Shown: one piece after another, positions 9,430-16,284 of the stretch
Numbering within the stretch: position 1 is the first letter of the stretch
Layout of the letters: the number at the start of each line of letters is the position of its first letter
Source: an uncultured Verrucomicrobiota bacterium
GTDB taxonomy: Bacteria > Verrucomicrobiota > Verrucomicrobiia > Limisphaerales > UBA9464
NCBI GenBank assembly: GCA_903907995.1
Contig: CAIVQH010000026.1
Span: forward strand, 1-64,000
DNA: 64,000 nucleotides
Direction of reading: 5' to 3'
The notes under the pieces: model-generated
Told to the model about the DNA's origin: nothing
The model's database searches: none
The model's input: the letters and a program-made list of their open reading frames with translations, nothing else
Position numbers and translations under genes: made by a program

Positions 9430-9480
9430 TTCCCCCGGTTAGGATGGATAAACCATTTTGACCAGTTAAACGATCAATTC

Positions 9481-9507
9481 AACCCTGCAACAAGGCAGGG
9501 TTTTTTG
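9481..9507 (+). terminator. Rho-independent terminator
   Basis: Stem AACCCTGC (9481-9488) and GCAGGGTT (9495-9502) with loop AACAAG, continuing into a six-T run. It lies after the winged-helix-like gene and between it and the convergent serine recombinase. Confidence 0.88.
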
Positions 9508-9596
9508 TTGTCCGCGTCTCCTCCTCTGCCTCGACGCATCAGGAACACCGGATAGGGCAATTGCGCGCAAATGGCGGATGAATTCCGCTCAAGTGG

Positions 9597-10241
9597 TTAC
9601 GATTCGAGGACGCGCTTCACGGCCGTAGCAGTCCAGCGTCCGCCTCGCGCTGTCTTTTCCCCCCGTTTGTTCAGACAATCCGCAATTCGATTCAGGCTTG
9701 AAAGGCCCGTGCCTTGGATTTCCCGAATGGCGTTCAGCGCCTCACCAACAAACCCCTTTTTGCGGGCCTGAATGGCTATCTGGGCGGTTTTGAGGGCAGC
9801 ACTTGGGTTTGGATTGCCTAATTTAGATCCCCTTTGCTTGGCGACGGCCAGCCCTGCTTTTGTGCGTTCGGAAATCAACTGCCGTTCCCGTTGGGCCAAA
9901 AGTGCAATTATTCCAATGCTCAATTTGTCAGCATTTGGCATATCGCACGCGACAAAATCAACATTGCTGTCCTGAAGTTGGAGGAGAAATGCGGCATTGC
10001 GGGAAAGCCGGTCCAACTTCGCAATGACCAAGACGGCCTTCTTTGATTTGGCCAATTGAAGGGCCGCCGCAAGTTGCGGGCGCGCATTGTTCGCGCCGGA
10101 CTCCACCTCCTCAAAGGTTCCGACCAGCTCGCAGTCGAGCGAAGTGAGATAGCGTGCCACAGACTGTCGTTGTGCCTCGATCCCGTTGCCCAAGAGTCCC
10201 TGTTTCTCGGTGCTCACGCGGTAGTAGCTGACGAACTTCAT
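9597..10241 (-). CDS. Serine recombinase (resolvase/invertase family)
   Basis: Recombinase of 214 residues. The N-terminal catalytic domain starts FVSYYRVSTEKQ with nucleophile Ser10, and continues through VLVIAKLDRLSRNAAF with the conserved Arg cluster and the long E helix (LLAQRERQLISERTKAGLAVAK). The C-terminal about 60 residues (SSLNRIADCLNKRGEKTARGG) form a helix-turn-helix/Recombinase-type DNA-binding segment. It is shorter than large serine integrases. It may resolve element dimers or be a second mobility function. The gene is convergent with the upstream unit, separated by the terminator. Confidence 0.9.
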   Translation of the reverse strand: MKFVSYYRVSTEKQGLLGNGIEAQRQSVARYLTSLDCELVGTFEEVESGANNARPQLAAALQLAKSKKAVLVIAKLDRLSRNAAFLLQLQDSNVDFVACDMPNADKLSIGIIALLAQRERQLISERTKAGLAVAKQRGSKLGNPNPSAALKTAQIAIQARKKGFVGEALNAIREIQGTGLSSLNRIADCLNKRGEKTARGGRWTATAVKRVLES

Positions 10242-10434
10242 GCGCCAATGAAGCTCAATTTGACGGAAGTTGTCAAATGCAATTCTTCGTTTAGGAATGT
10301 CAAGATCGACGATCCAGCCTGCAAATTTTGGAAGATTCCAAAGGTGCGAAGCTATTTATTCAATGATGGGAATCCAACCGACTGATGAAAATCAACGGGG
10401 TAGCACGTCATTTCCATTAAAAATAAAGGATAAC

Positions 10435-11007
10435 ATGAGAAATTCAAATACAGCGAAAAGCATAAATAGCAACGGCAACACCGCGTGGGCACATCCAGAT
10501 TCCACTTGGCTCTTGGAGATTAACGGATTTCCCCTATGTGGAGAAGGATGGAAACTTACAGGAACTCTCACCTTCAGACAAAGATTCTTAGCCATTCAAA
10601 ATGATCTAGTCAAAGACCTATTTTCAGAATTAAACTTTTACATGAATGGAGAACACGATTGGAAAAATGTCCCTGTTTACTGGCGCTGGGAATATGACGA
10701 GACGGAGCGCATGAATGTTCATTTCGTCCTGATGGATGCGACGCCGGAGTTTCATTGGTTACGAGGTTCGGAAAACTCATTCTCTTCAAGCGAGGACTTA
10801 GTCCAATGGTTAAACAATAATTGGAAACATGGGAAGAGCGAATATGCGGATTATCTGGATAATAGTTGGCTTCAGCATTTACTCAGAATCGGAACTATTC
10901 ACAATACCTGTTTCTCTCCACCGATTCATTACTTAAAAACACAAATTCGAGAGAAGCAGGTTTGTGAGGCGCTTGGTAAGCTTGTCGGGACGGAGGTAGC
11001 AGTATGA
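10435..11007 (+). CDS. Element protein with weak Rep (HUH)-like pattern
   Basis: Protein of 190 residues that I do not recognise with confidence. ATG 10435 is supported by AAAGGA five bases upstream. A strand KLTGTLTFRQRF, a later strand MNVHFVLMD and a W-x-x-G element (NNWKHG) occur in the order seen in rolling-circle Rep proteins. However, only one histidine of the HUH pair is present and no clear Tyr motif follows. It could be a degenerate Rep-like protein or something unrelated. Its last four bases overlap the next gene's start (ATGA), indicating translational coupling. Low GC, typical of the element. Confidence 0.6.
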   Translation: MRNSNTAKSINSNGNTAWAHPDSTWLLEINGFPLCGEGWKLTGTLTFRQRFLAIQNDLVKDLFSELNFYMNGEHDWKNVPVYWRWEYDETERMNVHFVLMDATPEFHWLRGSENSFSSSEDLVQWLNNNWKHGKSEYADYLDNSWLQHLLRIGTIHNTCFSPPIHYLKTQIREKQVCEALGKLVGTEVAV

Positions 11008-11276
11008 GCAAGGAGGCAATTACAGAAGAAGAATTCGATTTGGCCTTGGAGCAAATGAAGCGGGGTTTGGCTGAATTTGTGTGCGCCTACCAAGTGCTCC
11101 GTCGTTTCACCTTGCACGGAATTCTTAATGAATCGGAAACCCAAGTTGACCGCTACGCTGATGACATTTCTAAACTGCGGACCCGAATTCAAAAAACAGC
11201 AGACTTGCGCCGGAAGCTCAAGCAACGAGCGAAGCACAAGCGAGAAATCGACGCAGCCCGTCGAAAGACAAAATGA
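11004..11276 (+). CDS. Small basic coiled-coil protein
   Basis: Protein of 90 residues, unknown function. The N-terminal third is acidic (EAITEEEFDLALEQMKRG) and the C-terminal third is strongly basic (LRRKLKQRAKHKREIDAARRKTK), with a heptad-like helix between. This suggests a DNA- or RNA-binding accessory protein. The start overlaps the preceding stop by ATGA, so the two proteins are likely made together. Confidence 0.6.
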   Translation: MSKEAITEEEFDLALEQMKRGLAEFVCAYQVLRRFTLHGILNESETQVDRYADDISKLRTRIQKTADLRRKLKQRAKHKREIDAARRKTK

Positions 11277-12042
11277 ATCATTCAACGGCTTGGGGAAACC
11301 TCTGGCGGCTGTTTTGGTTCTGATTATGAACAAAATATTTTAGAAGTTATCATCTCAGGGTGATTCTGTTGTCGGTCCTGATTTTTTCACCATGAAATTG
11401 TATATACACATATACGCAAGCGTCTGTAAAACATTTCAATCTTTTAGCATAGATATGCTTCAATTTATTCCCGTGTAATGTTGAACAAGTACAGTTTTAT
11501 CCTTTATTGGTTCACTTGTGCATTATTTGCACATTTGAAATCGACTCTGAACACATCAGGAAATCAGTGAAACAGAATCAACGGGGCTTTCTTCTTCTTT
11601 CGATCCTCATTCGTGGAGAGCTTGAAGACACAATTCACCCATCACAGGTTAGATTGTATCTTCAAGCTCGCTCTTTCTCTACTCATTCGCTCGTCACTTG
11701 AAGTCACAGCTACATGGATTGCAAAATCCAAATGAAACTATTCCAATTGTTAGCAACTGCATTGGAAGGGGAACGGCTACCAAGGAAACCCCTAAGTGAT
11801 TTGCATCACCGTTTCATTATTCTGACATTGCTGCCAAGCATAGTGTTTCGGTCGTATCGTCGTTTAGACGACTCGTTTTTATGTGAACAGGCTGTAATCT
11901 GTTCTTTATAGTGAGGTCGCTGCTTAAATCCTATTTCTGGAAGCTCATTTTTCCTCTCCCTGTCGGTGAGGCATTTTTATGCTTCGTCCTTCACTCTGAC
12001 TAACGCTAACGAGAATACATAGTACCAGAAAAAGGATTCGTT
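11277..12042. other. AT-rich non-coding stretch of the element with hairpins
   Basis: About 770 bp without a convincing gene; the small open frames here lack coding character. It contains a 16-nt palindromic site, GTATAT-ACAC-ATATAC, at 11400-11415. It also holds a 17-bp inverted repeat (one mismatch) at 11618-11634 and 11653-11669 with an 18-nt loop. Such a region in a mobile element could hold an origin or an RNA gene, but nothing fixes this. Confidence 0.4.
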
Positions 12043-12213
12043 TCAACTTTTTCTATTTTCTTTCAACAACTTATCTCGAAGAGCCAAGAAGTGATGCTTT
12101 GTGCCGGCTGGAATCAGCAAAGTATATTTTGCCAAGCCCCGGTTGTGGAGGTTCGCACCGTATTTCTTTTCAGCTCTGACTATTGCTTCTGATCGTGTCG
12201 GTTTGGTTGTCAT
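12043..12213 (-). CDS. Small hypothetical protein
   Basis: Basic protein of 56 residues starting MTTKPTRSEAIVRAEKKYG. It contains RGLAKYTLLIPAGTKHHF and ends in a charged helix. No family is recognised; the size and composition suit a small nucleic-acid-binding or regulator protein. The frame is open another 16 codons upstream, where a hydrophobic stretch would give a signal-like start, so the start is uncertain. Confidence 0.45.
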   Translation of the reverse strand: MTTKPTRSEAIVRAEKKYGANLHNRGLAKYTLLIPAGTKHHFLALRDKLLKENRKS

Positions 12214-12401
12214 GGTAATACATAGGACCACCAAAAGCAAACCACGGAGAAACTTCGGCAAAAAAGATGCTCCGGTAGGTTACTGTTTTAAAATCGTTTG
12301 GAGGCTCCATATCTTGATCCTGACAACTTTCTGAGGGTTGTGGAGGGATTCAGCTTGCACGGAGAATTCTTATTCAATAGATGATTGATCGTGCATAACT
12401 C

Positions 12402-12494
12402 ATGGGCAAAAAGAAATCGGATGATTTCGGATCGTTTGGAGAAATCCAGAAATATGAATTCCAATGTGACGGATCAACCGGCACGAAAAACTAA
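12402..12494 (+). CDS. Candidate 30-residue small protein
   Basis: A short frame with ATG at 12402 and TAA at 12492-12494, ending 18 bp before the next gene. The product begins MGKKKSDDFGSFGEIQ and contains KYEFQCDGSTG. It has one cysteine and no membrane segment. No ribosome site is evident. Its position just ahead of the 148-residue gene, and its polar composition, make it plausible as a real small gene or leader. Confidence 0.35.
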   Translation: MGKKKSDDFGSFGEIQKYEFQCDGSTGTKN

Positions 12495-12512
12495 ATAACA
12501 AAAATAAACCAT

Positions 12513-12959
12513 ATGAAGAAATTGACCAAATCAAACAATCTAAGTGATTCCATCAGCCTGAAAGGAATTTCTGGAATTTCCGCCAACGATGCAATTGAAC
12601 TGCTGGCCGGCATCCGCAATTTGTATCCAACAATTCAACAATTCCCATTCGCCAGCATTCAGCAAACCAATAAACCGGGATTGTTCAATCTTGGAATCTG
12701 GTATATCGAAGGTGACGAAGCGCGCATAAACAAAATTGCGAAATCACAGGCAAAGAAGAAAATCACTTTGGAGCTAACCCATAAGGAATTGCTTGAAAAG
12801 CTTTATCAGACGTTTGGATGCCTGACGGTTCACCGAATCAACGAGGCTGGCGATTACATCGTCTTTTCGGATTTCGTCCGAGATTTGCATTATGATTTCC
12901 TAACCGGTGAATCCAAAAGTAATCCGTTGGATTTCTACGCAAACTCGGAATTCAAATGA
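12513..12959 (+). CDS. Hypothetical protein of the integrated element
   Basis: Protein of 148 residues with no recognised domain. It is soluble, mixed alpha/beta, with GISGISANDAIELLAGIRNLYP near the start, GIWYIEGDEARINKIAKSQAKKKITLELT in the middle and DYIVFSDFVRDLHYDF near the end. The base composition matches the rest of the element. A bidirectional terminator follows about 30 bp after the stop. Confidence 0.6.
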   Translation: MKKLTKSNNLSDSISLKGISGISANDAIELLAGIRNLYPTIQQFPFASIQQTNKPGLFNLGIWYIEGDEARINKIAKSQAKKKITLELTHKELLEKLYQTFGCLTVHRINEAGDYIVFSDFVRDLHYDFLTGESKSNPLDFYANSEFK

Positions 12960-12986
12960 TTTATTGAAGCCGTTCAGACCTGAACA

Positions 12987-13027
12987 CGAAAAATGCCCCG
13001 ATAGATTTAAACCACGGGGCATTTTCC
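12987..13027. terminator. Bidirectional rho-independent terminator
   Basis: Inverted repeat AAAATGCCCC (12990-12999) and GGGGCATTTT (13016-13025), with A and T runs at the stem ends. It lies between two convergent genes (stops at 12959 and 13042) and can serve both. Confidence 0.85.
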
Positions 13028-13041
13028 GCCACAGTCAATCT

Positions 13042-14226
13042 TCAATTGACCTGAACCACACGAAACCATTGAGTGTTGTTGATGACATTAAACGTCCTGA
13101 CCAAGGTCTCGTTAATGGCTAGAATTCCACTTTCCACATCAGTCCAAGTATTTCCCGCATCAGTGGTTGTTTGTATCTTGTAAGTGTATCCGGGAATCAA
13201 ATGCAGGATAACCTTCACGGAGTTCACTTCAATTTCCGCACTGGGCAATCCCGGAGGTGCAGCAATCAGCACATATGGAGCATTGGTGTAGCCACTGCCA
13301 TTAGAGGACAGGTTGATTCCAATGACCATGCCGTTGTTCACAATTGCAGTGCCCTCCGCACCAGTGCCCCCGCCTCCGAGGAATGTAACAGGAGGAATCA
13401 CTCCTTCGTAACCACGACCGGTATCCGTGACGGTTACGCCAACAACAAATCCGTTTACGACTTGAGCTGTAGCAGTTGCCTGACGGGAATCAGTCTTTTG
13501 AGGAACGCTTTCGTATTGGTAGAGTGCCTTTACTTCCAAATCAGAGAGAGCACGATTGTAAAGTCGAATTTCGTCGAATTGACCATTCCAGTATTCAAAT
13601 CCCGCATACGGATCAGCACCAATGTACAATCGAGAATCAATCGGAGGAATTCCGAGTTCAGGCAATGTTCCCCGCAAAGCTACGGAACCATTCGTATAAC
13701 CAACCGATGACGATCCATTCAAAACAAATACGGTGTGAATCCATTCTGAATCTGTAAATGAGGTTGTGATTTCAAAATCGGAGTGACCGCCGGCAATCCC
13801 AACATTTTCGTCACATCGTATCACATCGTTCAAATTTCCACCGACAGCCCAAAGGGCAGTTGAACTACTTTCAACTACCACAGCGGAGTCACCACCTTTT
13901 CCTTTTCTCCAAAACGAGATTGTCATCGGAGCTTTTACGAACGCGGTATCATGAATACTTTTGTCCAGTAATAAATAATCACCGTTTCCGTTGAGGTTCA
14001 CCGCATTGCCGGGATTTCCGAGACGATCAGATAAAGCAAAAGAAGGATTTCCAACCGCAGTGAGATTATTTCCATTCCCTGACGCATCCTTCGAATCACC
14101 ATTAAATGGAAAATAGGCGATCAATCCGTTCGTCAAAAACGCAGGTTGTTGGGAGAATGCTGAAACCGATAGGAACAACATTCCTATCAGTGACAACAGG
14201 CATCGTTTGTAGTGTCTTAGATTCAT
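13042..14226 (-). CDS. Secreted LamG/concanavalin-like domain protein
   Basis: Exported protein of 394 residues. A signal peptide (CLLSLIGMLFLSVSAFSQ) precedes a LamG-type jelly-roll domain (about 30-245). The domain begins GLIAYFPFNGDSKDASGNGN and ends with the typical FDEIRLYNRALSDLEVKALY. A repeat-like region with VTVTDTGRGYEGVIPPVTF follows, then a C-terminal domain with YKIQTTTDAGNTWTDVESG common in verrucomicrobial secreted proteins. The likely role is carbohydrate or surface adhesion. ATG 14226 gives a clean signal peptide; the frame is open to 14304. It is carried as cargo of the element. Confidence 0.75.
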   Translation of the reverse strand: MNLRHYKRCLLSLIGMLFLSVSAFSQQPAFLTNGLIAYFPFNGDSKDASGNGNNLTAVGNPSFALSDRLGNPGNAVNLNGNGDYLLLDKSIHDTAFVKAPMTISFWRKGKGGDSAVVVESSSTALWAVGGNLNDVIRCDENVGIAGGHSDFEITTSFTDSEWIHTVFVLNGSSSVGYTNGSVALRGTLPELGIPPIDSRLYIGADPYAGFEYWNGQFDEIRLYNRALSDLEVKALYQYESVPQKTDSRQATATAQVVNGFVVGVTVTDTGRGYEGVIPPVTFLGGGGTGAEGTAIVNNGMVIGINLSSNGSGYTNAPYVLIAAPPGLPSAEIEVNSVKVILHLIPGYTYKIQTTTDAGNTWTDVESGILAINETLVRTFNVINNTQWFRVVQVN

Positions 14227-14563
14227 TGGGGATTGGATTGATGGAAAACCTTCTGTATCAATGGTAACGGAATTGTTTTGTATGGTGTAGAGTTGAATTT
14301 TCACAAAAACGCGAATTTCATGCAGCGGCTATGAACTTTGGATTTGGCCTTGGGTAGAACCCGGCTTCTTTTTCAACAGGTGGGGTGTCGGACATGGCAT
14401 CGGGTGGGGAAATCTTGCCGTCGGCAGAGTGGGTTGGACGCATAATTATCGACCTTTAAATCGCGAGTCAGGAGAGAGCATTTCACGACTAATCATCTTG
14501 TGGCAAGTCTAAACACGGCATGGCGTGCCGTGTTTTCGGCGAGGATTCTTCGGAAAATAGGGG
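14227..14563. other. Non-coding gap between LamG and XRE genes
   Basis: Divergent upstream region of the LamG gene and the XRE regulator gene. No gene, strong hairpin or clear promoter pair could be supported. Confidence 0.3.
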
Positions 14564-14800
14564 GTGGATTTACAGCTTCGTCAGTTTGGCTTACGCCTCA
14601 AAGCCGCCCGAAAGAGTAGGCGCATAACGCAAGAAAAACTTGCGGAATTGGCCAGCCTTAACCCGAGGACTGTCCAAAAAATTGAGGCAGGACAGGTTGA
14701 TCTCCTCCTCACCACAATCCTGCGAATCCAACGGGGATTGCGCTGCCCAATTGATGAGCTTTGGCCCGTCCCTTCGGACCAACAGCCAATGCCCCAATAG
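14564..14800 (+). CDS. XRE-family helix-turn-helix regulator
   Basis: Small DNA-binding protein of 78 residues made of a single Cro/C1-type domain. It has LRQFGLRLKAARKSRRITQEKL (helices 1-2), then LAELASLNPRTVQKIEAGQ (helix-turn-helix), LLLTTILRIQRGLRCPIDELWPV. GTG 14564 is used; AGGGGG lies just upstream. It probably regulates element genes. It is the only recognisable regulator in the island. Confidence 0.85.
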   Translation: MDLQLRQFGLRLKAARKSRRITQEKLAELASLNPRTVQKIEAGQVDLLLTTILRIQRGLRCPIDELWPVPSDQQPMPQ

Positions 14801-14860
14801 TCACAACTGGTCCCAAGAAATCGGGGTCAAAAACCATCTGACCGGAGGCAAAACCGAAGC

Positions 14861-14894
14861 CAGAAAACAAAAGCAATTGTCTTTGTTTTGTCTG
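14861..14894. repeat. A/T-rich palindromic repeat, copy 1
   Basis: Near-palindrome with core AAAACAAAAG and CTTTGTTTT around CAATTGT. A second copy of the core with one change lies at 15580-15610. Both are in the right part of the element and could be terminators or recombination-associated repeats. Confidence 0.55.
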
Positions 14895-14963
14895 ATTTGC
14901 TTCACGCCGGGCAGGCTACGCCGTCCCGTGGTGCATCCAAGCCGGAACTGCTCAGGGACTGCA

Positions 14964-14993
14964 AACGGCTCCCCAAGCTGTTGGGGAGCCGTT
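14964..14993. repeat. Perfect 13-bp hairpin
   Basis: AACGGCTCCCCAA (14964-14976) and its exact reverse complement (14981-14993) enclose the loop GCTG. No T run follows on either strand, so it is not a canonical terminator. Confidence 0.6.
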
Positions 14994-15041
14994 CAGACAC
15001 GCGCTTGCGGGGTCGCACCATGCGTGGATGATTTTCCCGCC

Positions 15042-15410
15042 ATGTTTTACACATTGATCCAGTTGACCGCAGAAACCGAACGTCATCACGATGCAATCCT
15101 AAAGATGCTCTAAGGCATCGACTACGGGCGCGTAGCAGTGTACGCCACAGGTCGCCGCCTAGAATACGAGGGGGAAGTCTCTTGGACTGAAATTGCCCGG
15201 AAAGTTCGGACGCTTCCCGGCTTGGACAAACCCGAAGGCTTGACCGTTTCCAGCCTTGGGCGGAATCCGGACAGCTTTCCTTCGTCCGATGGAATGCGAA
15301 TCATTGAACCGTTGGCCCTGACAGTTGAAATCTCTCCTAGTGGCGTCCCGCAAGACCTGCCCAACGAATTGAACCCGTTCGCGGCCGGCATATCGTTGCT
15401 TAGTGCTTGA
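15042..15410 (+). pseudogene. Protein-like frame broken by one in-frame TAA
   Basis: From ATG 15042 the frame reads FYTLIQLTAETERHHDAIL, then hits TAA at 15111-15113. It continues in the same frame as GIDYGRVAVYATGRRLEYEG and EVSWTEIARKVRTLPGLDKPEG up to TGA at 15410. Both parts have protein-like composition without stop clusters. This suggests a gene of about 122 residues with a nonsense mutation. Alternatively the second half starts at GTG 15138 as a 90-residue protein. Function unknown. Confidence 0.4.
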
Positions 15411-15514
15411 CCAACCAATCACCCGAGACGGCTTCCCAACACCTTGAGGTGCCAGCAAGCATCCAACCGCACACCCCCTGCCCTGCCTCGGCATACCTGA
15501 TTCGGCATCAGATG

Positions 15515-15534
15515 CGTTAACAGCCGCTAACAAG
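15515..15534. repeat. Element-internal doublet near the right end
   Basis: CGTTAACAG followed by CCGCTAACAAG (15524-15534), then GTTCC. This closely matches the left-end doublet at 7489-7509, which is followed by TTTCC. It supports paired accessory sites at both element ends. Confidence 0.45.
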
Positions 15535-15579
15535 GTTCCACCCTCCAAAACCCGCTTCCCCGCACCCGATTTTGACTCC

Positions 15580-15610
15580 GAAAAACAAAAGCAACTGTCT
15601 TTGTTTTCAG
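15580..15610. repeat. A/T-rich palindromic repeat, copy 2
   Basis: Second copy of the palindrome at 14861-14894, with AACAAAAGCAACTGTCTTTG at its centre. It lies about 100 bp inside the right boundary repeat. Confidence 0.5.
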
Positions 15611-15702
15611 TCTCCCTAAGTGGCCTGAATTCAACGCAATCCATTGGTTGACTTTTTCTCCAATAAATTGCATATTCCTTTGCAGCAGAAGATGTTACCT
15701 GA

Positions 15703-15718
15703 CTTCGACTCAGGCATG
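15703..15718. repeat. Right 16-bp direct repeat (candidate attR core)
   Basis: Exact copy of the sequence at 7396-7411. Sequence to the right should be the original upstream region of the 203-residue gene that now ends at 7410. Confidence 0.7.
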
Positions 15719-15786
15719 CGTAGGCAGACTATGGGATGCGCGTCCCAATGTCCAAAGCGAGAAAGCCGGTTCAAAACGCCGGAGGA

Positions 15787-15883
15787 GGTAGGAGACGAGG
15801 TGACGAATCTCACTCTGATTCGGGTGATCTTGTTCACCGCCGCGAAAATGGACAGATAGAGCCTCCTGACGTCGGCTCCTACC
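15787..15883. repeat. Miniature inverted-repeat element
   Basis: A stretch of about 97 bp starting GGTAGGAG and ending CTCCTACC. The match between the two ends continues imperfectly inward for about 25 bp. The left arm GGTAGGAGACGAGGTGACGA recurs with one change at 24853-24872. No coding capacity. This fits a short interspersed palindromic repeat of the host chromosome. Confidence 0.5.
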
Positions 15884-15894
15884 AGTGCGGGAGA

Positions 15895-16284
15895 TCAAAG
15901 CGGCTCGCGACCGGCGTAGCCGGATTCGAGATCGTGCCAGAACTCGATGTCATCCTCGCCCTCCTTCCAGCAGAGCAGGACTTCCTGATTGCCGCGCAGG
16001 GAGGGGAAATCGAGCAGGCCCCGCTCCAAGTCCTTGAGCTGGATTTCCCGCGACTGGAATTCCGCAAAGAGGCTGTGCAGCCGGGCCAGCGAGCGCAGGT
16101 GGTCGTTGATGCGCTCACCCCCAAGATCGCGCCCCTCGGCAAACAGTTCCGCATTCCGCTCGCCGGCACGCTCCTGCGCCTTCTGCAATTCGCGGATTTC
16201 CACCAGCCAGCCCTGCACCCGGGGCAGCAGCGCCCTGGCCTCGGCGAGCGTGTAGTGGTGCGTGAACTGGCGGGGCAGCTTCAT
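15895..16284 (-). CDS. DUF2203 family protein
   Basis: Protein of 129 residues. It opens with FTHHYTLAEARALLPRVQGW, the DUF2203 signature, followed by a long helix and the segment INDHLRSLARLHSLFAEFQSREIQLKDLERGLLDFPS. It ends with EVLLCWKEGEDDIEFWHDLESGYAGR, also typical of the family. The molecular role is unknown. Its ATG overlaps the stop of the upstream TPR gene (16281-16284), so the two are coupled. Confidence 0.85.
   Translation of the reverse strand: MKLPRQFTHHYTLAEARALLPRVQGWLVEIRELQKAQERAGERNAELFAEGRDLGGERINDHLRSLARLHSLFAEFQSREIQLKDLERGLLDFPSLRGNQEVLLCWKEGEDDIEFWHDLESGYAGREPL

Larger units (their letters stand above)
7396..15718. mobile_element. Integrated element of about 8.3 kb with tyrosine integrase
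   Basis: A block with clearly lower GC and different codon use than its neighbours, bounded by an exact 16-bp direct repeat. Gene content: tyrosine recombinase next to the left end, winged-helix-like protein, serine recombinase, a two-gene unit with weak Rep-like features, several small unknown genes, a secreted LamG protein, an XRE regulator and a broken frame. No conjugation, capsid or recognisable defence genes are seen. It is best called a small integrative or mobilisable island. The target is the start of a protein gene rather than a tRNA. Confidence 0.7.

Noticed and set aside
11507-11911. Two small plus-strand open frames in the element's AT-rich block
   Set aside because: No ribosome sites, composition unlike protein, and one spans the 17-bp inverted repeat.
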